Shown here: in pieces, positions 29,426 to 37,566 of the stretch
Position numbering within the stretch: position 1 is the first letter of the stretch
How the letters are laid out: every line of letters begins with the position of its first letter
Source of the DNA: Corynebacterium comes
GTDB lineage: Bacteria > Actinomycetota > Actinomycetes > Mycobacteriales > Mycobacteriaceae
NCBI RefSeq assembly: GCF_009734405.1
Contig: NZ_CP046453.1
Coordinates: forward strand, 310,001-374,000
Length of the DNA stretch: 64,000 nt
Direction of reading: 5' to 3'
Position numbers and translations under genes: made by a program
Notes under the pieces: model-generated
Told to the model about the DNA's origin: nothing
Seen by the model: the letters and a program-made list of their open reading frames with translations, nothing else
Database searches by the model: none

Positions 29426-31429
29426 CTATCCGACGTGCTTGTTCAGCCACTCGAAGATGAGCGCCTCCACCCGTGCCACCTGTTTGTTGTCGGCCGCGCC
29501 GGCGTGGCCGCCCTCGGTGTTCTCGAAGTAGTCGACCGGCTGTCCGGCCTCGCGCAGCGCGTGGGCGAACAGGCGCGCGTGCGCCGGGTGGACGCGGTCG
29601 TCACGGGTCGAGGTGGTCACCAGCGCGGGCGGGTAGTCGCTTGTCGACGCCACGTTGTGCAGCGGCGACCACGTCTCGATCGCCGCCCGCTCCTCCGGAT
29701 TCCCCGGGTCACCGTACTCGGCCATCCAGGACGCACCTGCCGACCAGGTGTGGTAGCGCAGCATGTCGGTCAGGGGCACCTGGATGACGGCCGCACCGAA
29801 GCATTCCGGGTACTGCGTGAGTGCCCCGGAGGTGAGCAGCCCGCCGTTGGAGCCGCCGCGGATGGCGATCTGCTCCCGCCTGGCGTAGCCCCGCGTCACC
29901 AGGTCCTCCAGGACGGCCCGGTGGTCCTCCCAGACCTTGTGCCGGTTGGTCTTGACCACCTGGGTGTGCCAGGTCGGCCCGAACTCGCCGCCGCCGCGGA
30001 GGTTGGGCTGGACGAAGTATCGGCCGGCCTCGAGCCAGCCGATGCCACGCACCGCGGAGTATCCGGGGGTGAGGGACACCTCGAAGCCGCCGTAACCGCC
30101 GACCAGGGTCGGGCGCGGACCGAGGGAGAAGTTGCCGGTGATGAAGTAGGGGAGTCGGGTGCCGTCGGCGGAGGTCACCCAGTGCTGGCGGGTTTCCAGA
30201 CCGGCCGCGTCGAAAAGCGCGGGGGAGCGGCGGACGAGCTCCGGGGTCACACCGTCGGACAGGTCCAGGCGGTAGAGCGTCGTCGGTTCGGTGAAGGAGG
30301 AGGTGGTCAGCCACACCTCATCGCCGTCGAGTGGGCTGGTGGCCACGACGGAGGCGGTGACCAGCGTCGGCAGCTCCAGGTCCCGACTTTCCGTGGTGGG
30401 CTCGTCGAGGGGGTGGATGATCAGGCGGGTGGCGACGTCATCGAGCAGCGTCAGCACCAGCCAGTTCCGGGTGAACGCCGTGGCCTGCATCGACACGTGT
30501 TCGGTCGGGGTGAACACCGGCCGGATGTCGCGCTCGCCTGCGAGGAATCGTGCCAGTTCGATCACGCCCAGGCCGCCGGCGGGGATGCCGGCGTACTCCT
30601 CACGCGGGGCGACGAAGAGCCACTGACGGTGGATGGTCGTCTGGCAGTCCTCCGGCAACTCGAGGACCTGGAGCGGGGCGTCCGGGTCGAGCGGGGCCAC
30701 GCACTGGCGGGTGCGGTAGAAGTCGAGCGCGCGGGAGACGATGATCCGCCCGTACCCGGGGGTGGTGTCCGCCCACGCGCCCACGGCGACGTCCTCGCGG
30801 TGGCCGGAGGTGTACACGGGGGCGTCGAGAAGCTCTGTGCCGCGGCGCCACACGCGCACCTGCGCGGGGTAACCCGAGGCGGTCAGGGATCCCTCGCCGG
30901 TGTCGGTGCCCACGAGCAGGGTGTCCAGGTCGATCCAGCTGACGTCGGTCTTGGCTTCGGGCAGCTCGAAGGGGTGGTCGTCCACGAAACCGCCCGCCAC
31001 CAGGTCGAACTCGCGGACCACGGTGGCGTCGGCGCCGCCCCGGGACAGGCGTAGGAGCGCGCGGTCAGCATCCGGGGTGCGCACATGGGCTCCCTTCCAC
31101 ACCCAGTTCTCCTCCTCTTCTGCGGCGAGCCTGTCGACGTCGACGAGCACCTCCCACTCCGGCGAATCGGAGAGGTAGGACGGCAGCGTGGTGCGGCGCC
31201 ACAGGCCGCGGACATGCTGGGCGTCACGCCAGAAGTTGTAGAGCCATTCGCCGCGCCGGGTGACGAAGGGGATGCGGTCATCCACGTCCAACGCGGCCAG
31301 GATCCGATCGCGCAGCTCAGGGTTGGCTGATGCGTTCTCTGTGGTGGTCGACCATTCCTCGGCCCAGGTCAAGGCTTCGGGGGAGTCGATGATTTCGAGG
31401 GCCTGGAGGAGCTCGGAAGAGTCGGTCAT
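29426..31429 (-). CDS. Prolyl oligopeptidase family serine peptidase (S9A)
   Basis: The 667-residue protein has a long beta-propeller-like N-terminal part and a C-terminal alpha/beta-hydrolase domain. The nucleophile is in GGSNGGLL, the aspartate in TRDDRVHPAH and the histidine in EGGHAGA, the S9 triad order. It cleaves short peptides after proline. ATG 31429 is supported by a -10 box 7 nt upstream. It heads an operon with the M1 peptidase and a flippase-like gene; the two peptidases suggest peptide recycling. Confidence 0.9.
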   Translation of the reverse strand: MTDSSELLQALEIIDSPEALTWAEEWSTTTENASANPELRDRILAALDVDDRIPFVTRRGEWLYNFWRDAQHVRGLWRRTTLPSYLSDSPEWEVLVDVDRLAAEEEENWVWKGAHVRTPDADRALLRLSRGGADATVVREFDLVAGGFVDDHPFELPEAKTDVSWIDLDTLLVGTDTGEGSLTASGYPAQVRVWRRGTELLDAPVYTSGHREDVAVGAWADTTPGYGRIIVSRALDFYRTRQCVAPLDPDAPLQVLELPEDCQTTIHRQWLFVAPREEYAGIPAGGLGVIELARFLAGERDIRPVFTPTEHVSMQATAFTRNWLVLTLLDDVATRLIIHPLDEPTTESRDLELPTLVTASVVATSPLDGDEVWLTTSSFTEPTTLYRLDLSDGVTPELVRRSPALFDAAGLETRQHWVTSADGTRLPYFITGNFSLGPRPTLVGGYGGFEVSLTPGYSAVRGIGWLEAGRYFVQPNLRGGGEFGPTWHTQVVKTNRHKVWEDHRAVLEDLVTRGYARREQIAIRGGSNGGLLTSGALTQYPECFGAAVIQVPLTDMLRYHTWSAGASWMAEYGDPGNPEERAAIETWSPLHNVASTSDYPPALVTTSTRDDRVHPAHARLFAHALREAGQPVDYFENTEGGHAGAADNKQVARVEALIFEWLNKHVG

Positions 31430-31436
31430 GGCATCC

Positions 31437-31442
31437 AGGCTA
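31437..31442 (-). promoter_or_regulatory. -10 box of the prolyl oligopeptidase gene
   Basis: TAGCCT on the minus strand lies 7 nt before ATG 31429, with no ribosome site; probably leaderless. Confidence 0.5.
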
Positions 31443-31467
31443 CGTGCGGGGCACGGGGGAAAGACGA

Positions 31468-31499
31468 AGGCACCGCCCACCGGGTGGTGGGCGGTGCCT
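31468..31499 (-). terminator. Terminator of the mycolyltransferase gene
   Basis: Fourteen-base perfect arms with a GGGT loop lie 15 nt after the mycolyltransferase stop. It insulates that gene from the peptidase operon transcribed in the same direction. Confidence 0.85.
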
Positions 31500-31514
31500 G
31501 TCAGCGGCCTGCGA

Positions 31515-32600
31515 CTAGACGTTCAGTGCGCGGGCGAAGGTCGGCCAGGACTTCTCCAGATCGTCGATCCAGTAGTTCCAGGAGTGGGTACCGGTCGGAC
31601 GCAGGTTCCAGTCGGCCGGGATGCCCAGTTTATCGAGCTTGGCCTTCAGGTTGTGAGTGCAGATGTTGGTCGTGGCCTCGATGATGCCGCCCTCGACGAT
31701 GAGGGTGCCGGCACCGGCGGAGGCTGCGTTCGGGTCGTAGCCCTGATCGATGTAGTAGCCCGGCATGTCCCACTCGCCGGCGAGGCCGGTGGCGTTGGAG
31801 ATGTAGAGCTCGGTGCCACGCAGGCCCTCGGCGTTGATGAGGGCGTCGTTGGCGACGTTGTGCGGGCTGCCCATCGGGCCGAGCATCTGGGCGGCGGTGA
31901 CGCCGGCACGGTCGACGGTCAGCTGGGCGGTGGTGTAGCCCAGCGGGCTGGCGGTCTCGGCGCAACCGGAGAAGGAACCGGCGACGTCGAAGAAGCCCTG
32001 CTCAGCCTTCTCCGCCAGGAGCAGGGATGAGGTGGCGGACATGGAGTAGCCGCCGATGCCACGCTTGCCGTTGGCATTCATGAAGTACTCGATGTCCTGG
32101 GGCAGCTCGTGGAGCAGGAAGGTCTCCCACAGCTGCTTGCCCTCGAGGTAGCCGTTACCCGGCTCCGGGGACTCGTCCGCCCAGTTCATGTAGTACGAGA
32201 ACGCGCCCTCCATGGGGATGACGACGTTGACGTTCTTGTCCTCGTAGAAATCCACGATCGGAGCGGAGGTGATCCAGTCCAGGTTCTGCTCTGCGCCGCC
32301 GGCGCCGTTCAGCATGTAGATGGTCGGGCGGGACTCGTTGAAAGTGCCGTCCGGGGTGATGATGGCGACGGGGATGTTACGTTCCATCGAGTCGGACCAT
32401 GCATCCACATGGAGAACGCGATCGTTGTCCGCGGTCTCCTGGCGCCAATCGCGGGAGTCCTCGGTGATCGTGGACTTGTCGCGGACGACGATATCCGGGG
32501 TCGGCTTGCCCACTGATGCGTCGGACACCGGAGCTGCGAGAACAGATGCGCCTATGGTGAGGGCCGCGATCGGTGCGGAAATCTTGCGGAGGAACTTCAT
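31515..32600 (-). CDS. cmt: Trehalose corynomycolyl transferase (antigen 85 family)
   Basis: The 361-residue secreted protein has a signal peptide (MKFLRKISAPIAALTIGASV, cleavage near VSDAS). The alpha/beta-hydrolase nucleophile is in GGYSMSATSS and the catalytic histidine in GTHSWNYW, as in corynebacterial mycolyltransferases. Such enzymes move corynomycolate between trehalose monomycolate, trehalose dimycolate and arabinogalactan outside the membrane; one member also acylates small porins. AAGGAAG precedes ATG 32600. Several cmt paralogues are usual in one genome, and I cannot assign the number. Confidence 0.93.
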   Translation of the reverse strand: MKFLRKISAPIAALTIGASVLAAPVSDASVGKPTPDIVVRDKSTITEDSRDWRQETADNDRVLHVDAWSDSMERNIPVAIITPDGTFNESRPTIYMLNGAGGAEQNLDWITSAPIVDFYEDKNVNVVIPMEGAFSYYMNWADESPEPGNGYLEGKQLWETFLLHELPQDIEYFMNANGKRGIGGYSMSATSSLLLAEKAEQGFFDVAGSFSGCAETASPLGYTTAQLTVDRAGVTAAQMLGPMGSPHNVANDALINAEGLRGTELYISNATGLAGEWDMPGYYIDQGYDPNAASAGAGTLIVEGGIIEATTNICTHNLKAKLDKLGIPADWNLRPTGTHSWNYWIDDLEKSWPTFARALNV

Positions 32601-32928
32601 GGAGTAGCTTCCTTGTGTCGTGTTTCTACCGAGTACGGTTTCTGTCTTGGCTCTACGACGCACGCCAGCAGGAAGCTGTGTGCGTTCACAGGGGTACATC
32701 GTAGTGACTGTCCCGTATGTTAACGGCCCACCCCCGAAAGTGCAGAGGTGCGGGGGTGATTTCCGTGATGGTGGCGATATTCAAGTTACAGAAGTTATGG
32801 ATGGTGAGCAAGGGTTAGCTGTGTCATAATGCTGGGAGATCGTTCTCGGTGGCCCCTGTAACGCTTGGCCGGGAATCGGCGCTAATAACTACTGGAAGCC
32901 TGCAGAAAACCACAGAAAGAAGTCACTC
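32601..32928. promoter_or_regulatory. 328-bp intergenic control region between cmt and a small gene
   Basis: No longer gene is visible. It must hold the divergent promoters. Visible elements are a TTAACA/TACGAT pair for cmt on the minus strand with a short spacer, an inverted repeat CACCCCCG/CGGGGGTG (32729-32758), a direct repeat GTTACAGAAGTTAT (about 32785-32798) and a CATAAT -10-like box (32825-32830) on the plus strand. None can be assigned to a named regulator. Confidence 0.4.
32825..32830 (+). promoter_or_regulatory. -10-like box of the 36-aa peptide gene
   Basis: CATAAT lies about 100 nt before ATG 32929, so this would give a leader of about 90 nt. Confidence 0.4.
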
Positions 32929-33039
32929 ATGACCCCCTTCGAGCAGATCATCGTCGCCATCTTCACCTTCATCGGCCCGGGAGTCCACGGGATGTCCTCC
33001 GCCTCCTCCCAGGCGGCACTGGCACTCGGCCTGTTCTAG
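32929..33039 (+). CDS. 36-residue hydrophobic peptide, candidate envelope protein
   Basis: A short frame encodes a hydrophobic N-terminal half (MTPFEQIIVAIFTFIGPG), a serine cluster (SSASS) and an alanine/leucine end (LALGLF). AGAAAGAAG lies upstream as a ribosome site, the frame uses high-GC codons, and a strong intrinsic terminator follows 16 nt after the stop, so the gene looks like a complete monocistronic unit. There is no signal peptide, as in the small corynebacterial pore proteins PorA and PorH, which are O-mycoloylated on serine. I do not recognise the sequence. Its place beside a mycolyltransferase suggests, but does not prove, an outer-membrane peptide. Confidence 0.65.
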   Translation: MTPFEQIIVAIFTFIGPGVHGMSSASSQAALALGLF

Positions 33040-33055
33040 TCGCCAACTTCTTCTC

Positions 33056-33096
33056 GACGCCTCGGCCACACGGCCGGGGCGTCTTCTCGTTTTTTG
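33056..33096 (+). terminator. Strong terminator after the 36-aa peptide gene
   Basis: A 12-bp stem GACGCCTCGGCC/GGCCGGGGCGTC with an ACAC loop is followed by TTCTCG and a run of seven T. Confidence 0.92.
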
Positions 33097-33132
33097 GGGG
33101 CACTCACCGGTGACACGGGTGTGCCGGTCACC

Positions 33133-33138
33133 TATCCT
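33133..33138 (+). promoter_or_regulatory. -10 box of lpd
   Basis: TATCCT lies 7 nt before GTG 33146, indicating a leaderless mRNA and setting the lpd start. Confidence 0.55.
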
Positions 33139-33145
33139 GGGAGAC

Positions 33146-34555
33146 GTGACTGAACATTATGACGTTGTAGTACTCGGTGCGGGTCCCGGCGGCTACGTCG
33201 CCGCCATCCGTGCAGCCCAGCTCGGCAAGAAAGTTGCCGTCGTCGAGAAGCAGTACTGGGGCGGAGTCTGCCTCAACGTTGGCTGCATCCCCTCGAAGGC
33301 GCTGATCAAGAATGCCGAGGTCGCCCACACCTTCACCCATGAGAAGAAGACGTTCGGCATCAAGGGCGAGGTCTCCTTCAACTACGAGGACGCCCACAAG
33401 CGTTCGCGTCAGGTGTCGGACAAGATCGTCGGTGGCGTCCATTACCTGATGAAGAAGAACAGCATCACCGAGGTCGACGGCTTCGGCGCCTTCAAGGACG
33501 CCAACACCATTGAGGTCACCGAGGGCAAGGACGCCGGCAAGGTGCTCACCTTCGATGACTGCATCATCGCCACCGGTTCCATCGTCAACAACCTCCGCGG
33601 CGTCGAGTTCTCCGAGAACGTCGTCTCCTACGAGGAACAGATCCTCAACCCGGTCGCCCCGGAGAAGATGGTCATCGTCGGCGCGGGCGCCATCGGCATG
33701 GAGTTCGCCTACGTGCTCGGCAATTACGGCGTCGACGTGACGGTCATCGAGTTCATGGACCGCGTCCTGCCGAACGAGGACGCCGAGGTCTCCAAGGTCA
33801 TCGCCAAGGCCTACAAGAAGATGGGCGTCAAGCTCCTCCCGGGCCACGCCACCACCGCCGTGCGTGACAACGGCGACTCCGTCGAGGTCGACTACCAGAA
33901 GAAGGGCTCGGACAAGACGGAGACCCTCACCGTCGACCGGGTCCTCGTCTCCGTCGGATTCCGCCCCCGGGTCGAGGGCTTCGGCCTGGAGAACACCGGC
34001 GTCGAGCTCACCGACCGGGGCGCCATCGCCATCGACGACTTCATGCGCACCAATGTCCCGCACCTCTACGCCATCGGTGACGTCACCGCGAAGCTCCAGC
34101 TCGCGCACGTGGCCGAGGCCATGGGCATCGTCGCCGCCGAGACCATCGCCGGCGCCGAGACCCAGGCCCTGGGCGACTACATGATGCTGCCGCGCGCCAC
34201 CTTCTGCAACCCGCAGGTCGCCTCCTTCGGCTACACCGAGGAGCAGGCCAAGGAGAAGTGGCCGGACCGCGAGATCAAGGTCTCATCCTTCCCGTTCTCC
34301 GCGAACGGCAAGGCAACCGGCCTGGCAGAGACCGAGGGCTTCGCCAAGATCGTCGCCGACGCCGAGTTCGGCGAGCTGCTGGGTGGACACCTCGTCGGCG
34401 CCAACGCCTCTGAACTGCTGAACGAGCTGGTTCTGGCGCAGAACTACGACCTCACCACCGAGGAGATCAGCCGCAGCGTCCATATCCACCCGACGCTCTC
34501 GGAGGCCGTCAAGGAAGCCGCCCACGGCATCAGCGGACACATGATCAACTTCTAA
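33146..34555 (+). CDS. lpd: Dihydrolipoamide dehydrogenase (E3)
   Basis: The 469-residue flavoprotein has the FAD motif GAGPGGYVAA, the redox disulfide in GGVCLNVGCIPSKAL, an NAD-binding GAGAIGMEFA and the C-terminal HIHPTLSEA with the active-site His/Glu. It is the E3 component of the pyruvate and 2-oxoglutarate dehydrogenase complexes. GTG 33146 gives the length known for C. glutamicum Lpd (469 residues). It is monocistronic, bounded by terminators on both sides. Confidence 0.96.
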   Translation: MTEHYDVVVLGAGPGGYVAAIRAAQLGKKVAVVEKQYWGGVCLNVGCIPSKALIKNAEVAHTFTHEKKTFGIKGEVSFNYEDAHKRSRQVSDKIVGGVHYLMKKNSITEVDGFGAFKDANTIEVTEGKDAGKVLTFDDCIIATGSIVNNLRGVEFSENVVSYEEQILNPVAPEKMVIVGAGAIGMEFAYVLGNYGVDVTVIEFMDRVLPNEDAEVSKVIAKAYKKMGVKLLPGHATTAVRDNGDSVEVDYQKKGSDKTETLTVDRVLVSVGFRPRVEGFGLENTGVELTDRGAIAIDDFMRTNVPHLYAIGDVTAKLQLAHVAEAMGIVAAETIAGAETQALGDYMMLPRATFCNPQVASFGYTEEQAKEKWPDREIKVSSFPFSANGKATGLAETEGFAKIVADAEFGELLGGHLVGANASELLNELVLAQNYDLTTEEISRSVHIHPTLSEAVKEAAHGISGHMINF

Positions 34556-34578
34556 GGGGGCACCTCGCTCCCACGAAC

Positions 34579-34610
34579 AAGGGGTCTCCCACCGGAGGCC
34601 CCTTCTTCCT
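34579..34610 (+). terminator. Terminator after lpd
   Basis: An 11-bp stem AAGGGGTCTCC/GGAGGCCCCTT with a CACC loop is followed by CTTCCTTTT. It lies 24 nt after the lpd stop. Confidence 0.88.
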
Positions 34611-34634
34611 TTTCTCAAGGAGGCACCGGCTCAG

Positions 34635-35729
34635 ATGAACAAGATCGGAATCCTCGCGGACGAGGGGCAACCCTCCCGTGACGTCACCCGCATCGTCCAG
34701 GACCTGCTGGACGAACCCCGCCGCAACACCGTTGACGACAGCACCAGCGTTCTCACAGGTACCTGGCCCGGCGTGGGGGAGGTGGAGGTTCGCGTCGCCA
34801 CTGTCCCCATGAGCCCAGACGGAGACGTCATGCTCTCCGAGCATGCCCGCACCATCCTGGACACCCACGGCTGGGAGCGCTTCATCTACGTCACCGACCT
34901 GCCGCTCACCGCCTGGGAACGTCCGGTGGTCAGCCAGCGGGCGCGTGGCGCCGCCGCCGTGCTCATCTCCCTGCCCGCCCTCGGCGCCTTCGGCACCACC
35001 CGCCGTCTGCGGCGCGAACTGGTCAGCCTCATCGAGGACGACCGCGCCTTGACGGGAGTGCGGCGTGGGGGGCCTGACCTGGCGGAAGGGGCTGAATCGG
35101 ATGATTCCGCAGACGTCGAGACGCGGGTCCTCGACCACCGGGGACGCTCCCTGCGCCTGATCCTGGGGATGATCCGCGGCAATCAGCCCGGCCGACTGCT
35201 GCCGGTGCTGTCCAGTTCGCTGGCGGCGATGGTCGCCACCGGCGGTTTCGGCATCTTCTACGGATCGATCTGGAAACTGGCGGAGGAGATGTCTTTCCCC
35301 CGGCTGGTGCTCATCAGCACGTTCGCCGTCATCTCCTTCACCGCGTGGCTGATCATCCACAACCGGCTCTGGCAGCGTTCCCACACGCAGGAGACCCGGT
35401 GGCGGGAACGCATCGACAATCTCGCCACCATAGGCACGATCGGCATGACTGGTCTGATCCTCTACCTGCTGGTCCTCGCCGTGTTGTTCGTGTCCTCTGC
35501 GGTGGTCATCCCGGTGGGTTACCTCGAGGCGGAACTGGAACGCCAGGTCGGTCTGCCCACCTACATGTCCATCGCCGCCCTCAGCGCATCCCTTGGCGCG
35601 ATGGCGGGTGCGCTGGGATCCAATTTCGACCGTGACGTGGAGATCCGCTCCGCGACCTACAACCTGCGTGAATACGAGCGCAGGCTGCAGAGCGGCCACT
35701 ACACGGACAAGGCCCGGCGGGAGGGCTAG
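34635..35729 (+). CDS. Conserved membrane protein of unknown function
   Basis: The 364-residue protein has a soluble N-terminal half (about 170 residues, with [13 protein letters not shown] and a hydrophilic linker) followed by four membrane segments (near residues 200, 230, 278 and 310). CAAGGAGG lies upstream of ATG 34635. I do not recognise a functional domain. Its position between lpd and ramB is shared by corynebacteria as far as I recall. The stop codon overlaps the convergent ramB stop by 3 bases. Confidence 0.75.
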   Translation: MNKIGILADEGQPSRDVTRIVQDLLDEPRRNTVDDSTSVLTGTWPGVGEVEVRVATVPMSPDGDVMLSEHARTILDTHGWERFIYVTDLPLTAWERPVVSQRARGAAAVLISLPALGAFGTTRRLRRELVSLIEDDRALTGVRRGGPDLAEGAESDDSADVETRVLDHRGRSLRLILGMIRGNQPGRLLPVLSSSLAAMVATGGFGIFYGSIWKLAEEMSFPRLVLISTFAVISFTAWLIIHNRLWQRSHTQETRWRERIDNLATIGTIGMTGLILYLLVLAVLFVSSAVVIPVGYLEAELERQVGLPTYMSIAALSASLGAMAGALGSNFDRDVEIRSATYNLREYERRLQSGHYTDKARREG

Positions 35730-37156
35730 TTGTACGGCGCGACCGAGGAGCGGTGGGCGTCGATGGTGATCTCCTCGTGGATCGGCGGGAAAGCGCGCTG
35801 GGCGCAGTTTTCCCGCGGGCACAGGCGGCAGCCCGCGCCGATCGGGGTGGCCACGGACAGGTCGTCCAGGTTGAGCCCCTCGGCGTAGACGGTGCGGTCG
35901 GCGTGGCGGGCCTCGCAACCCAGGCCGATGGCGAAGAGCTTGCCGGTGTCACCGAAACGGCCACGGTGGTGACGCACCGTGCGTGCCATCCACAGGTAAT
36001 TCCGGCCGTCCGGCATCTGCGCCAGCTGACGCAGGATCGTGCCCGGGTTGGTGAACGTCTCGTAGATGTTCCACAGCGGGCAGGTTCCACCGGAGTTGGC
36101 CAGATGGAAACCGGTCGCTGACTGCCGCTTGGACATGTTGCCGGCGCGGTCGACGCGGACGAACGTGAAGGGGATGCCCCGCAGGTTCGGACGCTGCAGG
36201 GTGGACAACCGGCTGGACACGGTCTCATAACCCACGCCGAAGACCTGGCAGAGGAAGTCGATGTCGTAACCGGATCGCTCGGCCTCCGAGTGGATGCTCT
36301 TGTAGGGCAGCAGTACCGCGGCGGCGAAGTAGCTGGCGATACCCCTGCGAGCCAGGTTCGCGGATGCCTCGGAGGTGAAGGCGTCCTCGGCGACCAGCGC
36401 CTCGATGTCCTCGCCAGACTCCAGGTAGGCCAGTTCCATGCCCATGCGGAACGCGCGCTGGCCGGTGTGGAGTCTGCTGGCCAGCTGCAGGTGACCGGTG
36501 TCGCGGTTGAGGCTGTGCAGGGTGCCGTTGAGGTCCGGGGACGTGGTGATCTCGATCCCGTGGTGCCGGCGCAGTCGCTCGGCGATGGCGTCCTCGGTGC
36601 CGCGGATGGAGAATCTCTCCACGCCGAGCTCCTCGGAAATGGCTTCGGCGGAGGTGTCGAGCTTGTCCAGGTAGTTCTGGCGGGAGTAGAAGAAGTCCCG
36701 GACCTCATCGTGCGGCATGGACAGGGCCTGTGTGCCGGGGGTGGAGTTGATCGGGCCGGGCAGGCGCCGGGTGTCTGTGGCGATGGACAGCTTGTCGCGT
36801 ACATTCCGGTAGCGACGGTGCATGTCCACCATCGTGCGGGCGATGGCCGGGTGGTTGTACACCAGCTCGGACAGTTCCTGCAGCTCGACGGGGTTGGGGC
36901 ACAGTTCCTTGTCCAGGACGACATCCTGGATCTCGGCGAGGAGGCGGGAGTCGTCATCGCGCGAGAAGAAGGTCGCGTCGACGCCGAAGGCCTCTGTGAT
37001 GCGCAGTAGAACGGGGACGGTCAGTGGCCGGACGTCGTGCTCGATCTGGTTGACGTAGCTGGCGGACAGGCCGAGTGTGGCCGCGAGCGATGCCTGGCTC
37101 AGATCTCGTTCGCGGCGTAGTTGACGCAGTCGCGAACCTACATAGGTCTTTCCCAT
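35726..37156 (-). CDS. ramB: Transcriptional regulator of acetate metabolism
   Basis: The 476-residue protein has an XRE-type HTH at the N-terminus ([19 protein letters not shown], then [14 protein letters not shown]) and the long C-terminal ImmA/short-chain-fatty-acyl-regulator region of RamB, including a late cysteine cluster (CRLCPRENC). RamB represses acetate and glyoxylate-cycle genes in C. glutamicum during growth on sugar and also affects sdhCAB-type genes and itself. ATG 37156 is preferred because a TACTAT box ends 7 nt upstream; the in-frame ATG 37165 lies inside that box. Confidence 0.93.
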   Translation of the reverse strand: MGKTYVGSRLRQLRRERDLSQASLAATLGLSASYVNQIEHDVRPLTVPVLLRITEAFGVDATFFSRDDDSRLLAEIQDVVLDKELCPNPVELQELSELVYNHPAIARTMVDMHRRYRNVRDKLSIATDTRRLPGPINSTPGTQALSMPHDEVRDFFYSRQNYLDKLDTSAEAISEELGVERFSIRGTEDAIAERLRRHHGIEITTSPDLNGTLHSLNRDTGHLQLASRLHTGQRAFRMGMELAYLESGEDIEALVAEDAFTSEASANLARRGIASYFAAAVLLPYKSIHSEAERSGYDIDFLCQVFGVGYETVSSRLSTLQRPNLRGIPFTFVRVDRAGNMSKRQSATGFHLANSGGTCPLWNIYETFTNPGTILRQLAQMPDGRNYLWMARTVRHHRGRFGDTGKLFAIGLGCEARHADRTVYAEGLNLDDLSVATPIGAGCRLCPRENCAQRAFPPIHEEITIDAHRSSVAPYN

Positions 37157-37163
37157 GTCCGAC

Positions 37164-37169
37164 ATAGTA
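37164..37169 (-). promoter_or_regulatory. -10 box of ramB
   Basis: TACTAT on the minus strand lies 7 nt before ATG 37156; it decides the start and implies a leaderless mRNA. Confidence 0.55.
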
Positions 37170-37200
37170 GCGTGACCGCGCTCACGCCCACACATCGTTT

Positions 37201-37212
37201 GCGAACTTTGTG
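37201..37212. promoter_or_regulatory. RamB-like site
   Basis: GCGAACTTTGTG resembles the reported RamB motif built on GAACTTTGCAA. It lies 45 bp upstream of ramB, so it could mediate autoregulation. Confidence 0.4.
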
Positions 37213-37323
37213 TTGAGAAAGTTAAACAACGAGTGAATGTTGCGGCGGAAATCCTGCCCGGGGGCGAAAGCAACCGAAAGTTTGATACCTATCGGGGTGG
37301 GCTGGAGCGGTCCCGGCCGAGGC

Positions 37324-37339
37324 GGTGAGGAATGTCACA
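37324..37339. promoter_or_regulatory. Candidate GlxR (cAMP receptor) site
   Basis: GGTGAGGAATGTCACA matches TGTGA-N6-TCACA with one mismatch. It lies about 228 bp before sdhC; GlxR is known to control sdhCAB in C. glutamicum. Confidence 0.5.
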
Positions 37340-37427
37340 GTATCCTGCGGAACCCCTCCGGAGGGCTGGTTTGTCGGCCGGTCCGGACGGAAGGGCGTGG
37401 CAGGCAGTGGTTTACCCCGTTTTCCTG

Positions 37428-37464
37428 GCCGGCACATAAGGCAAGGCTTGCCTCATGTGCCGGC
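37428..37464. promoter_or_regulatory. 37-bp palindrome with a DtxR-like core
   Basis: The 18-bp arms are perfect apart from one mismatch, around a single central G (37446), so no RNA loop is left. The inner 19 bp TAAGGCAAGGCTTGCCTCA resemble the DtxR iron-box layout (TWAGGTWAGSCTWACCTWA). It lies about 100 bp before sdhC. A protein-binding site is more likely than a terminator, since no T-run follows on either strand. Confidence 0.5.
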
Positions 37465-37539
37465 TGTGGTGGATGAGGTCACGGGGGCAGTGTGCCTGGC
37501 CGGGTCCCCCGAAAGTGGTCCCCACCGAGAGTCTGACCG

Positions 37540-37545
37540 TAAAGT
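37540..37545 (+). promoter_or_regulatory. -10-like box of sdhCAB
   Basis: TAAAGT lies 21 nt before ATG 37567, leaving a leader that carries GGAGGTG. The -35 element is unclear. Confidence 0.4.
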
Positions 37546-37566
37546 ATGAGCGACACTGGAGGTGCC

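Noticed and set aside
32700..32712. TGTGCGTTCACA (about 32671-32682) and nearby bases as a GlxR site
   Set aside because: The spacing between half-sites is 2 nt instead of 6, so it does not fit the GlxR consensus.
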